The notes beneath the pieces were generated by a model. It ran no database searches. It was not told where the DNA came from and worked only from the letters and a program-made list of their open reading frames with translations. A DNA stretch of 26,225 nucleotides, taken from positions 1 through 26,225 of the IMG/VR virus record IMGVR_UViG_3300042154_001914; one strand, given 5' to 3'. This DNA comes from a virus. Numbering within the stretch: the first letter of the stretch is position 1; each line of letters opens with the position of its first letter. This document shows positions 1-7,364 of this stretch, in pieces. A program made the position numbers and the translations under genes.

Positions 1-304
1 TTTGACCTAACATTTTAGTATCTGATACTATACGCTTAATGTCATCCGAACTAACTAAACTCAAAAAGTTAGCATAATCTGTTGGCTTTTTACTAGCGTC
101 TAATGCAGTAATTCCACGTCCATAAATAAGTTTACAAATGTTATTAATAACGGCATTATTCGTAGCTGAATTTTGAAACCTATCTATTAAGAACTGATAG
201 TAATCGTTCTTTTTTCCAAAGTCAACCCACCCTTCATTACGTTGTTCAGTAATTACAGGCGTAGTATATTGACTTAATTCTATTATTTGCGTTTGTTTAT
301 TCAT
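1..304 (-). CDS. Portal protein, N-terminal fragment (runs off the window)
   Basis: The reverse strand from the ATG at 304 stays open to the window edge, giving the first 101 residues of a longer protein. It contains DYYQFLIDRFQNSATNNAVI followed by a short helix ending IYGRG. I recognise this N-terminal pattern (a line of residues binding the DNA-exit channel region, then S-x-T-N-N-A-V/I-I-N) from portal proteins of Bacteroidota siphophages. A portal forms the dodecameric ring at the capsid vertex through which DNA is packaged and ejected. The start overlaps the end of the upstream 139-aa gene by 8 nt, so the two are co-translated. The C-terminal part lies outside the window, so length and completeness cannot be judged. 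It could be another head-vertex protein, but portal is the best reading. Confidence 0.72.
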   Translation of the reverse strand, partial: MNKQTQIIELSQYTTPVITEQRNEGWVDFGKKNDYYQFLIDRFQNSATNNAVINNICKLIYGRGITALDASKKPTDYANFLSLVSSDDIKRIVSDTKMLGQ

Positions 305-716
305 ATATTATAAAATCGTTTTCACTTGTTTTTTGATTATAAACTCCATCAGTAATTTTGTACGGTAAACTTTGATCCGTGCAAAAAACTTTCCCTAAAA
401 AACGAGTGTTGGTTATCGTATCTTTGTAAACTCGAATTTTGTAAAAATGTCCTTCAATTAACGTAAATTCTGCCGTTATTGTGTGGTAATAACCACCTAT
501 GTAAGAGCTGTCAATCGTTAGTTCAGTTGTTTCATTCGTTTGCTCATCTGTTATTGATAGCTTGTTGTAGGTAGTCTCAACAGAGCTATTCACTAGAATG
601 TTAACTATCTCATTGCTTTGCTCATCTCTAACAGGAAAAACATCAAAATCTACATCCTTTGTACGAGGAATAAAATTAAATGTCTGCGCTGTCGTTTCTG
701 TTGATAGTATTATCAT
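297..716 (-). CDS. Conserved phage structural protein (139 aa), head-tail region
   Basis: This is a complete 139-aa reading frame rich in beta-strand-forming Thr/Val/Ile and with no membrane segment. Residues around 90-115 (GHFYKIRVYKD...GKVFCTDQ) and the end (ENDFIIYE) resemble small proteins I recall between the major tail protein and portal genes of Bacteroidota phages; their function is unknown to me. Position suggests a head-tail connector or tail-tube accessory protein. The gene starts after a terminator hairpin (751-782) and carries the nonamer TTAATCGTT exactly 8 nt before its ATG, a signal shared with two other late genes, so it may have its own initiation signal. It overlaps the portal start by 8 nt. 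Confidence 0.7.
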   Translation of the reverse strand: MIILSTETTAQTFNFIPRTKDVDFDVFPVRDEQSNEIVNILVNSSVETTYNKLSITDEQTNETTELTIDSSYIGGYYHTITAEFTLIEGHFYKIRVYKDTITNTRFLGKVFCTDQSLPYKITDGVYNQKTSENDFIIYE

Positions 717-724
717 ATCATTTT

Positions 725-733
725 AACGATTAA
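725..733 (-). promoter_or_regulatory. Late-gene start motif TTAATCGTT, copy 1
   Basis: Reading the minus strand, TTAATCGTT is followed by 8 nt and then the ATG at 716. Upstream, ACAA lies 9 nt before the nonamer. The same arrangement occurs at 3175-3183 and 12233-12241. It may be a phage late promoter element or a translation-initiation signal; the sequence alone does not decide between them. Confidence 0.5.
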
Positions 734-750
734 TTTCAAAATTTGTATTC

Positions 751-782
751 AAAAAAAAAGCCTCACATTTCTGTAAGGCTTT
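751..782 (-). terminator. Rho-independent terminator after the major tail protein gene
   Basis: On the minus strand AAGCCTTAC pairs with GTGAGGCTT (9 bp, one G-U pair) across a 6-nt loop, and is followed directly by a run of T residues. It lies 18 nt beyond the stop codon of the major tail protein gene and before the next co-directional gene. Confidence 0.85.
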
Positions 783-800
783 AATATCAATCATTTATTA

Positions 801-1349
801 CTATCCTACAACTAAAGTAGCCGAAGTAAATAAAGCAACCATTGCAGTCTCAGTCGCTGCATTTAAAAAGTTTGCATAACATTCTTCTTGAGCTTCAAAT
901 GTCAAAGAATAACCATTAAAGTCACCCATTGCACCACCACTAGACAAAGTACCTGCAGTAACATCTGCTCCGTGGTTTAAACCCATTAAAAAGAATTGCC
1001 CAGAGTTAGTTTGTAGAACTACGTGTGGCATTCCATAACTCAATAATTTGACATTTTTTGAAGTTGCTATATCTTGTTTTTTCAACTTAACATTCAATGT
1101 TTGTGTAAAGAATGTTGTACCTGCGTTTCTGTCGGAATTAATAGTTTGTTCAAACGTATTTTCCGTAGATTTTAACTCGTACTTATATAAACTATCTACG
1201 TTCGTAACCGCCGTAATTAAATCAGTATTTGTAACATCATAAGTTACATCTGATTTTTGAATTTGGTTATTAATAAAGTATATCGCTTTTAAACCTGATA
1301 CACTATCTTTGCAGGATTCAATACGTCCCGCTGCTATACTACATGACAT
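801..1349 (-). CDS. Major tail (tube) protein
   Basis: The 182-aa product begins MSCSIAAGRIESCKDSVSG and contains YKYELKST, INSDRNAGTTFFTQTLNVKL, a KLLSYGMPHVVL block and a late NGYSLTFEA segment. This order of motifs matches the major tail protein family I recall from Bacteroidota siphophages, whose C-terminal half packs as a beta-sandwich in the tail tube. Length fits (about 170-200 aa). It is bracketed by terminators: one lies between the capsid gene and this gene (1364-1397) and another follows it (751-782), so it could form a separate transcript or depend on read-through from the capsid gene. No SD sequence precedes the ATG; the leader is A/T-rich. Confidence 0.8.
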   Translation of the reverse strand: MSCSIAAGRIESCKDSVSGLKAIYFINNQIQKSDVTYDVTNTDLITAVTNVDSLYKYELKSTENTFEQTINSDRNAGTTFFTQTLNVKLKKQDIATSKNVKLLSYGMPHVVLQTNSGQFFLMGLNHGADVTAGTLSSGGAMGDFNGYSLTFEAQEECYANFLNAATETAMVALFTSATLVVG

Positions 1350-1363
1350 AATTTTTATGTATT

Positions 1364-1397
1364 AAAAAAGGGGTAGCGTATTTCTCACCACCCCCTT
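1364..1397 (-). terminator. Terminator between major capsid and major tail genes
   Basis: The minus strand has AAGGGG-G-TGG pairing with CTACCCCTT (9 bp with one bulged G and one G-U pair) around an 11-nt loop, followed by a T run. It starts 23 nt past the capsid stop codon and its T run ends about 14 nt before the next ATG, so some read-through is needed unless there is a promoter I did not recognise. Confidence 0.8.
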
Positions 1398-1419
1398 AGA
1401 TTATTAATTTTATTTAATT

Positions 1420-2436
1420 CTATCCTCCGTAAAGTACACCTTTTGAAGCTTGACCTACGTGTGCTGCTAAAGTGTAGATAGATCTTACGAATTGAACGTC
1501 TCCGTCATTTGTCAAAAGCCCAGTTTCAAATTTCAAAATATCATCTTGTAAATCCGTCAACCACATTATTGCCGCCTTTCTTTGAGCGTAACACATTAAG
1601 TTATTTGGAGTTGGTACGAAAATCATTTCAACACCATTGTAGAAACATTTAGCGTCTGCACCTGATCCATCAAACTCAAAGTTAACTTGTTGCGCTGCAC
1701 CTACAGAGTTGTTAGCTATACGTGCTAATTGTCTCCAAGCTCTTGGGCAATAAATAGCTGTTGGTGAAACTGTATCAGCTAAATTTTCAGCAGGGATTGC
1801 CGCATACACCAAGGCCATTTGCGCAGCAATATTTGAGCTAGTTACCGTTGTTCCAGTTACCTTAATGTAACCACCTAATGCAGAATTGTCATATAAAACA
1901 CGTGAGAAGACCCCGTCAATTAATCTAGGAGTCAACGCTGCTACTGCTGTTTGTGTAGCTGCAGTCATAGAACCTTGAGCCCCTCCCGGAGTTAACGCTG
2001 CAATTGATACTTGAGTTGTTGAAGTAATACCACCCCAAAATAAAGACTCAGCGTCTTGAGAGATATTAGGCCCATATTGTGCTAAAACTGTAGATGCAAA
2101 TTCTGAGCTTTCAATATTCCAAGCTCCCGGATTCATTGATCTACCAAAACGACCTGATCTTAATGCTTCTTGTAAGAATGTTTGTTTGTACTCTAATTTT
2201 GTAGGGGTTACAATTCTGTCATTAATTGACATAGAACCTGAACTAGATAAAGCCGAACCTGTGTACAATTGTGCTGTAACATCAACACCCGATTCGGTAA
2301 TGATTGTACCTGCTTTGATATCAGTTGCGAAAGTTACATAACCTTCTGATACCGTTTTGTTCGCAAATAAAACCTCTTCTAAAATAGGCTCTACTGCTTT
2401 TCCTCTAATGTCTACACTTGTGTAAGAAATTGCCAT
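1420..2436 (-). CDS. Major capsid protein
   Basis: The 338-aa product is Ala/Thr/Ser-rich, lacks membrane segments and sits directly after a scaffold-like gene and before the major tail protein, the usual place for the capsid subunit. It contains AIYCPRAWRQLARIANN, FYNGVEMIFVPTPNN and a C-terminal IMWLTDLQDDILKFETG block followed by VQFVRSIYTLAAHVG, which resembles the C-terminal A-domain of HK97-fold capsid proteins from Bacteroidota phages. An internal 20-residue repeat is visible around the two AALTP motifs (nucleotides near 1928 and 1988). There is a strong terminator after the gene, consistent with high-level expression of this product relative to those downstream. The start is 3 nt after the stop of a 55-aa gene. 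Confidence 0.85.
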   Translation of the reverse strand: MAISYTSVDIRGKAVEPILEEVLFANKTVSEGYVTFATDIKAGTIITESGVDVTAQLYTGSALSSSGSMSINDRIVTPTKLEYKQTFLQEALRSGRFGRSMNPGAWNIESSEFASTVLAQYGPNISQDAESLFWGGITSTTQVSIAALTPGGAQGSMTAATQTAVAALTPRLIDGVFSRVLYDNSALGGYIKVTGTTVTSSNIAAQMALVYAAIPAENLADTVSPTAIYCPRAWRQLARIANNSVGAAQQVNFEFDGSGADAKCFYNGVEMIFVPTPNNLMCYAQRKAAIMWLTDLQDDILKFETGLLTNDGDVQFVRSIYTLAAHVGQASKGVLYGG

Positions 2437-2439
2437 TGT

Positions 2440-2607
2440 TTATTTGTTTTTATTTAATTTATAATGTTTCAAATCATTGATTAACCATTCAATTTGTTCA
2501 TTTGTTAAGTGACCTTTACAGTATGTTCTTACTGTTTTTGTACCTAATGCTTTAGTGAACATATCGTAATTAACACCTACTTCAAATGGATTGCAAAAAT
2601 TACCCAT
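2440..2607 (-). CDS. Small protein (55 aa) between scaffold and capsid genes
   Basis: ATG at 2607 to TAA at 2440 gives 55 residues starting MGNFCNPFEVG and containing TYCKGHLTNEQIEWLINDLK, a compact amphipathic helix pattern. The gene overlaps the end of the scaffold-like gene by 8 nt and stops 3 nt before the capsid ATG, the tight spacing seen through the whole operon, which supports it being real. I recall similarly placed small proteins in related phages but know no function; a head-assembly role is inferred from position only. Confidence 0.7.
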   Translation of the reverse strand: MGNFCNPFEVGVNYDMFTKALGTKTVRTYCKGHLTNEQIEWLINDLKHYKLNKNK

Positions 2608-3166
2608 TCATTCTACTTTTAATGTCTCTAAATCTCTCTAATGGAGTTAAAGGTTTGTTATTTACTGACTTGTTCTCAGGGTTGTGTTTAATTGGTTTAA
2701 CTTCTTCAAGTTCTACAACTTCCTCAACTACTTCTTCAACCTTAGATAACTCAGTAATTTTAGCCTCTAACTCAGTAATTTTAGCCTCTAATTTTGAAAA
2801 GTGTTGCTCCTCAGTTGTTGTTTTAACTATCTTTTTTGCTGTTGTTGTTTGTGGTGCTACTTTCTCAGCTTCTACAGGTACTTCAGTTGGTTCTTCAACT
2901 TCTGTTTCTTCTGACACTTCACCAATTGAAGCTATAATACCTGAAACTTCAACTACTAATATCCTGCCGTCTGCAAGTTCATATTCTCCCGTCTCTAATT
3001 CTACTAAAGCACCCTCAGGCCCCACGATAAAAACTGCTTCACCAACCTCAAACATATCAGCTTGTATAGTTGTCATTCCATCTGCTAAGGGCATATCCTC
3101 AAGTTTTGTCTCCATTCCTAAAAAGGTTTTAAGTGTTTTAATTGCTTTTTTTACTTCTTTGTTCAT
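2600..3166 (-). CDS. Scaffold-like protein, acidic with coiled coil (188 aa)
   Basis: Residues roughly 35-80 form a beta-rich segment (AVFIVGPEGALVELETGEYE, then LADGRILVVE) of a kind I recall in proteins upstream of capsid genes in Bacteroidota phages. The middle is an acidic, low-complexity stretch rich in Glu/Val/Thr, and residues about 125-155 form a coiled coil with the heptad repeated as KITELEAKITEL. The C-terminus is basic. Gene order (protease, beta-helix protein, this gene, capsid) and acidic helical composition suggest an internal scaffold cleaved or expelled during prohead maturation. That role is inference; the beta-rich part is not typical of scaffolds. The start carries the TTAATCGTT motif 8 nt upstream and follows a 61-nt gap, so it may begin a transcription or translation unit. 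Confidence 0.68.
   Translation of the reverse strand: MNKEVKKAIKTLKTFLGMETKLEDMPLADGMTTIQADMFEVGEAVFIVGPEGALVELETGEYELADGRILVVEVSGIIASIGEVSEETEVEEPTEVPVEAEKVAPQTTTAKKIVKTTTEEQHFSKLEAKITELEAKITELSKVEEVVEEVVELEEVKPIKHNPENKSVNNKPLTPLERFRDIKSRMNG
2748..2789 (-). repeat. 21-bp tandem repeat in the scaffold coiled coil
   Basis: Two perfect head-to-tail copies of a 21-bp unit (plus strand AACTCAGTAATTTTAGCCTC plus T) encode two copies of the heptad AKITELE. Exact nucleotide identity indicates a recent duplication of one coiled-coil heptad. Confidence 0.8.
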
Positions 3167-3174
3167 ACCATTTT

Positions 3175-3183
3175 AACGATTAA
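3175..3183 (-). promoter_or_regulatory. Late-gene start motif TTAATCGTT, copy 2
   Basis: On the minus strand TTAATCGTT stands exactly 8 nt before the ATG at 3166, with ACAA 8 nt further upstream. Spacing and sequence match the copies at 725-733 and 12233-12241. Confidence 0.5.
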
Positions 3184-3227
3184 ATTTATACTTGTTTCTA
3201 TTTATTTACTTAACTATTTGATTATGT

Positions 3228-4514
3228 TTATTTTATCTCTGTAATTACAAAATTCATATCCGTAACTGTTATGTTTTGACCCGAAGTATTATTGGCGCAC
3301 CATATCTCTATATAATCCCCAACTGAATGTTGCACTACACAATTAAAGAATACATTTTCTGAACGACCACCACCATTTGAAGTTGATTTAGTTCGTGACG
3401 GAGTTCTAACCGCTCCTAACTTGCTATCGTAAAAACCGAACTCACAAACGTGGGACGCTCCCGAAGTGAACGAAACTGAGCAGGAAATTAAATACTTTCT
3501 ACTTATTGTAGCGTCGTTTGTCAATCTATTATTTGAGTGTGTATATTTAGAATTATCAGCACTTGCAGTTGTTGTACCTAATACTTTTGTAAATGTACTA
3601 GATGCACCTATAACAGTAGCTGTAGCATTATTTTGCATATACAATTGACCGTTAACCGCTGTATTTGTAATACCAACACAATTAATAAATAGTGACTTAT
3701 TGCTTGTATGATCTACTCCCGTAATATAAGTTCCACCACCTGAGAAATTGACTGTATCTAATATGTAACGCTCATCTGATATTGTTGCACTTGTAGAAGT
3801 ATTTATTCCTGTTTCACCTGACAATATTACAAAAGATGAATAAATAATCCTAAAACGTCTTGAAACTGTTAAGGTAGATGGTAATGTAATAGCTGTTTTC
3901 GTTGATGCACAATCGAATAAACAATTACTCATACCAATAGTTCCAATCGTACCGTCAAATGTTAACCCACCACTATTTAAGAAGGCACTATCTGCCATGA
4001 TAAAGTTGGTATAATCTTTAATCGTTCCAACTGTTGCACAATCTGTAAAATTAACCCCGAACCAATCGAGTGCGGTTGTCGTTCCATCACCATCTAAATT
4101 AAGTACCGTTCCATGAGTGAAAGTAATATTACGAATAGGCAAAGAATACACCGAAGTAATTAAGGCTGTTGATGAATTTAAACCCGTAGATTTAATTCTA
4201 CAATTTTCAGAACTTGCACCGAGTATAGTTGTATTTTCTCCACATACTAAACGATCACCTGTTAAATCTACAACCGTAGTAAAATAATATGTTATGCTAG
4301 GCAGTAAAGTAATAACTCCACTTACTGCAGTTGGTAGGTCTGACTTGCTATTAACGAAAATAATATTACCACTAGAAATCGAACTAATAGCACTACTGAA
4401 ATTATCATAAGAAATACGCTGTAAAACTTGCGTTCCGTTATCATAATAAATATAATCACTATCCGTTATGGTAGTTGCTTCTTTAAACCGCCTATTATAA
4501 TTTAAGTCAATCAT
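3228..4514 (-). CDS. Beta-helix protein with jelly-roll-like C-terminus; possible fibre/decoration protein
   Basis: The 428-aa product has an N-terminal adaptor-like segment (about 1-50), then many short irregular repeats of strand-turn-strand (about 60-300: repeated N/T/S-rich turns, LxxxxFxN/D patterns such as VNFTDC, SNCLFDC, VNFSGG, SLFINC) typical of right-handed parallel beta-helices. The last ~100 residues (SRKYLISCSVSFTSGAS..., FFNCVVQHSVGDYIEIWCAN) look like a C1q/TNF-type jelly roll, a common receptor-contacting or trimerising end of phage fibres. No enzymatic residues are evident. It lies in the head gene cluster between protease and scaffold, unlike a normal tail-fibre location, so a capsid-attached fibre or decoration is possible. 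It overlaps the protease stop by 4 nt (ATGA). Confidence 0.65.
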   Translation of the reverse strand: MIDLNYNRRFKEATTITDSDYIYYDNGTQVLQRISYDNFSSAISSISSGNIIFVNSKSDLPTAVSGVITLLPSITYYFTTVVDLTGDRLVCGENTTILGASSENCRIKSTGLNSSTALITSVYSLPIRNITFTHGTVLNLDGDGTTTALDWFGVNFTDCATVGTIKDYTNFIMADSAFLNSGGLTFDGTIGTIGMSNCLFDCASTKTAITLPSTLTVSRRFRIIYSSFVILSGETGINTSTSATISDERYILDTVNFSGGGTYITGVDHTSNKSLFINCVGITNTAVNGQLYMQNNATATVIGASSTFTKVLGTTTASADNSKYTHSNNRLTNDATISRKYLISCSVSFTSGASHVCEFGFYDSKLGAVRTPSRTKSTSNGGGRSENVFFNCVVQHSVGDYIEIWCANNTSGQNITVTDMNFVITEIK

Positions 4515-5101
4515 AATTTAGATAGCAAATCTTTAATTTCTTCAATCAACTTTTCTTCTTCTGTTTGTTCACTCATTTTAAGTTGATCCAAACCATCAAA
4601 CATACCTTCTATAGAAAACCCGTTAAATTTACCCAACTTAACACCCTCGTAAACTTCATCATTATAGATTTTCATCTTAACAACCCACGCACCTTTAACG
4701 GCATTTAAACCGTATATGTTAGATTTGTCATTTTTTGGATCTTCAACTATCCAACTTTCAATCAAAGAAACTCCGTTAACTGGCTTTTCATGGTCAATAG
4801 TAACGTTATTTGCACGTAAATTTTTCATGTAAAGCTCTTGTACTTTCTCAATTGTTTGTTCTGAAAACTCAATATTAAATTCGACATCGTTTTTTCGTCT
4901 TAATATCTTCTTATTTGGCACTAATGCAAGTCCGATAACCTCCCTTTTTTCTTCATCAATTACTTTTAATTCAACTTTTAAGGCATTTAACATAATGAAA
5001 TCTTCTTCTATGGCCGGAGCGTCGACAAAACTTATTGCAAAAACCCCTTCTTTTAGTTCATCTTTAATCGTTAACTCGATTGTTTGTAGTTCTTTTTTCA
5101 T
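4511..5101 (-). CDS. XkdF-like prohead serine protease
   Basis: This 196-aa product starts with a beta-rich domain containing SFVDAPAIEEDF and EVIGLALVPNK, then NNVTIDHEKPV with a candidate catalytic His104, and KFNGFSIEGMF with candidate nucleophile Ser163. The spacing and the DHE...GFSIEG pairing match the XkdF/herpesvirus-assemblin-like prohead protease family, which cleaves scaffold and capsid during head maturation. The C-terminal ~25 residues are a charged helix, often the part that contacts scaffold. It lies upstream of scaffold and capsid as expected. The start is 4 nt after the tape measure stop; the end overlaps the beta-helix gene by 4 nt. Confidence 0.8.
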   Translation of the reverse strand: MKKELQTIELTIKDELKEGVFAISFVDAPAIEEDFIMLNALKVELKVIDEEKREVIGLALVPNKKILRRKNDVEFNIEFSEQTIEKVQELYMKNLRANNVTIDHEKPVNGVSLIESWIVEDPKNDKSNIYGLNAVKGAWVVKMKIYNDEVYEGVKLGKFNGFSIEGMFDGLDQLKMSEQTEEEKLIEEIKDLLSKL

Positions 5102-5105
5102 ATTT

Positions 5106-6917
5106 TTATAACGTTGCGTTTCTTAATCTGTTTCTATCAAGTGATTGTTGTGTAGACATTTCGCCACTTACTACATAAGCTTGAACAGGTGCTTGTTTTA
5201 ATTGTTGTAATTGGTTTGTGCCGTTATTACCTACTATATTGAAGTTTGGAGTTATAACGTTTTGAGGAGTTGCACCACCACCGCCACCAGTCGAAGGAGC
5301 AGAACCACCACCACCCGTAGCGCCACCTACATTGAATTTTGTAGATGCTATTTTCTTTACATTTAATAAACCTGCAGTAAGTGCCGCTCCTGCTGCTGCA
5401 ATACCTAATCCAACTCCAACAACTGGAATACTAGATAACGAAGCATAAGCACCTGTTGCAGCTTTATAAGTGTCAATTGTTGCATTTGCTATATTCGCAG
5501 CCTTTTGAATTTTAAATGCTGTCTCTTGTTGTTTTCTAGATTTACCTGCAAATAGTTCAGATAAATTTGCAATAGTTGTAAATGTACTTTGAACTGCGTC
5601 AATTTTTTGATTTTGTAAAAGTTTATCTGCTTCTAATTTCTTTTTATCTATTTCATCTTGTGCTTTAGTTTCAGCATCTCTATATTTATCATTAATAGCT
5701 TTTAACTCATCTTTTTGTGCTTGTTCTAATATTGCACTATCAGTATTGTATATTTTAGCTTGCTCAATTAATAAAAAATATTTGTCTTGCGTATTTTGAA
5801 CTTCTAATTGTTCATCTGTTAATTTAGAATTATAGTAATCGTTTTCGGCTTCTTCTTTTTCCGCTAAGTATTGATTTTCTAAGTTTTTTAAATTTCTTAA
5901 TCTTTCTTTTTCAGTGTTAAAATCTTCTAAGTCTTGTGCTTTTTTTGATTCTTTATTTTTATCTCTATTAACTTTATTTTCTGCACTTCTTTTTGCGTTT
6001 GCATCTTTTTGTGCATTTAATAAATCGCTATTGTGTTGAGCCTCTAATATCTTTAAATCAAACTTATCCTGTTTCTGTTGTGCGTATTGTTCAGCAGTTA
6101 ATTTTGTACCGCTGTCATGCGTCAACTTTCTATATCTTATCTGTTCTTCTAATCTTGATTTTTCTAATTGAAATATTTGTTCTGAATTTGCACCTTCTGC
6201 CTTTGCTAAAGCTATTTTATTTTTACTAGATGTGTTTAGCTTTGAAGTGTATTTATCTACTTCATCTTGACTTTGTTTCATCAATCTAATAGACAATTCA
6301 TTTTGTCTATTTAATTCTTTTTGAGCTTCTGCATTTTCATCTGTTGAACGAGTCAATAAATAAAAAGCACCAACCAAAGAACCTATTGCTGTAACTATTA
6401 AAAGAATAGGATTTGCAGCCATAACAACATTTAAAACCCTCATAGCTGCTGCACCTACAATTTGAGCTGCTGTTAAAACTTTTTGTCCTATTGCTGTTTG
6501 ACCTATAACCGCTTTTAATTGTATAAATGAATCTTTAGCTTCTCCCAAACCTTGCAACCCTTGAGACAAAGCCATAGCACTTTGCACCTTCAATAAAGTA
6601 GCTTCAAGTTCTTTAGAATCTACACCAATTAAACCTAAAGCACCTTGATAAGCTGCAAAACCACTTGCAACACCGCTTAATGAATTTGTTAAAGCATTAA
6701 ATTTAGCATCTGGATTAAATGCATCCGTTAAATTCTTTGCATCTCCTATAGCATCTTTTAATTGTGCTGCTTTTCTCGCTGCATTTGTCGCTGCTTCTGA
6801 CGTTGCTCCAAACTTTTCCGATAATGTTTCAACCTCTTTTTGGGCTGTTTTTAATTGGCTCTTTAAACTACCTAAGTTAGTTTCTACATTTAAATTAACT
6901 GTTTTAGTTTCTGCCAT
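5106..6917 (-). CDS. Tail tape measure protein
   Basis: The 603-aa product has an N-terminal helical region with SLKSQLKTAQKEVETLSEKF (about 17-36), a hydrophobic segment at about 168-188 (NPILLIVTAIGSLVGAFYLL), a long charged coiled coil (about 195-430), a second Ala/Gly/Ile-rich hydrophobic stretch (about 490-518) and a Gly/Asn/Gln-rich tail. This is the classic tape-measure layout. At roughly 1.5 angstrom per residue, a figure from known siphophages, it would give a short tail of about 90 nm. It is flanked by other tail genes but sits upstream of the head protease and capsid genes, an unusual order. Its start overlaps the preceding 52-aa gene by 14 nt. Confidence 0.88.
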   Translation of the reverse strand: MAETKTVNLNVETNLGSLKSQLKTAQKEVETLSEKFGATSEAATNAARKAAQLKDAIGDAKNLTDAFNPDAKFNALTNSLSGVASGFAAYQGALGLIGVDSKELEATLLKVQSAMALSQGLQGLGEAKDSFIQLKAVIGQTAIGQKVLTAAQIVGAAAMRVLNVVMAANPILLIVTAIGSLVGAFYLLTRSTDENAEAQKELNRQNELSIRLMKQSQDEVDKYTSKLNTSSKNKIALAKAEGANSEQIFQLEKSRLEEQIRYRKLTHDSGTKLTAEQYAQQKQDKFDLKILEAQHNSDLLNAQKDANAKRSAENKVNRDKNKESKKAQDLEDFNTEKERLRNLKNLENQYLAEKEEAENDYYNSKLTDEQLEVQNTQDKYFLLIEQAKIYNTDSAILEQAQKDELKAINDKYRDAETKAQDEIDKKKLEADKLLQNQKIDAVQSTFTTIANLSELFAGKSRKQQETAFKIQKAANIANATIDTYKAATGAYASLSSIPVVGVGLGIAAAGAALTAGLLNVKKIASTKFNVGGATGGGGSAPSTGGGGGATPQNVITPNFNIVGNNGTNQLQQLKQAPVQAYVVSGEMSTQQSLDRNRLRNATL

Positions 6918-7062
6918 ATTTTCTAGATTTTATTTTTCTAACTCCTTGTTTTAACGCTTCCATTGAGCTTTTTGGTATCTCATTAATACCCTTTGCAATA
7001 TCTATATTTTCCGACTCACCGTAAAAGTTAGAAATTGATAATAATTGTAATAAATTTTTCAT
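6904..7062 (-). CDS. Small protein (52 aa) upstream of the tape measure
   Basis: ATG at 7062 to TAA at 6904 encodes 52 residues, beginning MKNLLQLLSISNFYGESENI and ending in a basic stretch (RKIKSRKYGRN). The start overlaps the previous stop as ATGA and its end overlaps the tape measure start by 14 nt, so it is translationally locked into the tail operon. I do not recognise a family. Given the location, an accessory tail-assembly role is possible. Confidence 0.65.
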   Translation of the reverse strand: MKNLLQLLSISNFYGESENIDIAKGINEIPKSSMEALKQGVRKIKSRKYGRN

Positions 7063-7364
7063 AAATTAATTAGTATATTTTCCGTAAATGTAACCCCAAA
7101 AGTATCCGTCCAACTCATATCTAAATTAGGTAAATATGCTGTGCCTTGTTCTGATATTCTGTTATATCCATCTTCAGTTATTCTTTGATAACTTGTCTCC
7201 GTTGTAATGTTGTAAATAGGGTCTGGGTCAGTTGCAATAGTTACCACCAATAATGTATCGGTTGTGATATTTGACGGTACAGGAGTAACCCCAACACTAC
7301 CTGTGTAAGTTACCCCGTTTATATCTGTTTGATTCGGCACTAAGCCTTCTATTTCGTATATCAT
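7059..7364 (-). CDS. Tail-region protein of unknown function (101 aa)
   Basis: The 101-aa product is rich in Thr, Val, Ile and Pro with alternating strand-like segments and no Lys-rich or membrane regions, suggesting a small all-beta protein. There is a near-repeat YQRITEDGYNRISEQGTAY at about residues 60-80. I do not recognise a named family. ATGA overlaps join it to both neighbours (7361-7364 and 7059-7062), indicating coupled translation with the large tail protein upstream. Confidence 0.65.
   Translation of the reverse strand: MIYEIEGLVPNQTDINGVTYTGSVGVTPVPSNITTDTLLVVTIATDPDPIYNITTETSYQRITEDGYNRISEQGTAYLPNLDMSWTDTFGVTFTENILINL

Noticed and set aside
2586-3176. Plus-strand open frame of 196 codons opposite the scaffold-like gene
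   Set aside because: Antisense shadow of the acidic low-complexity gene; runs of Ser/Thr arise from complementary Glu/Val codons, and all surrounding genes are on the minus strand.
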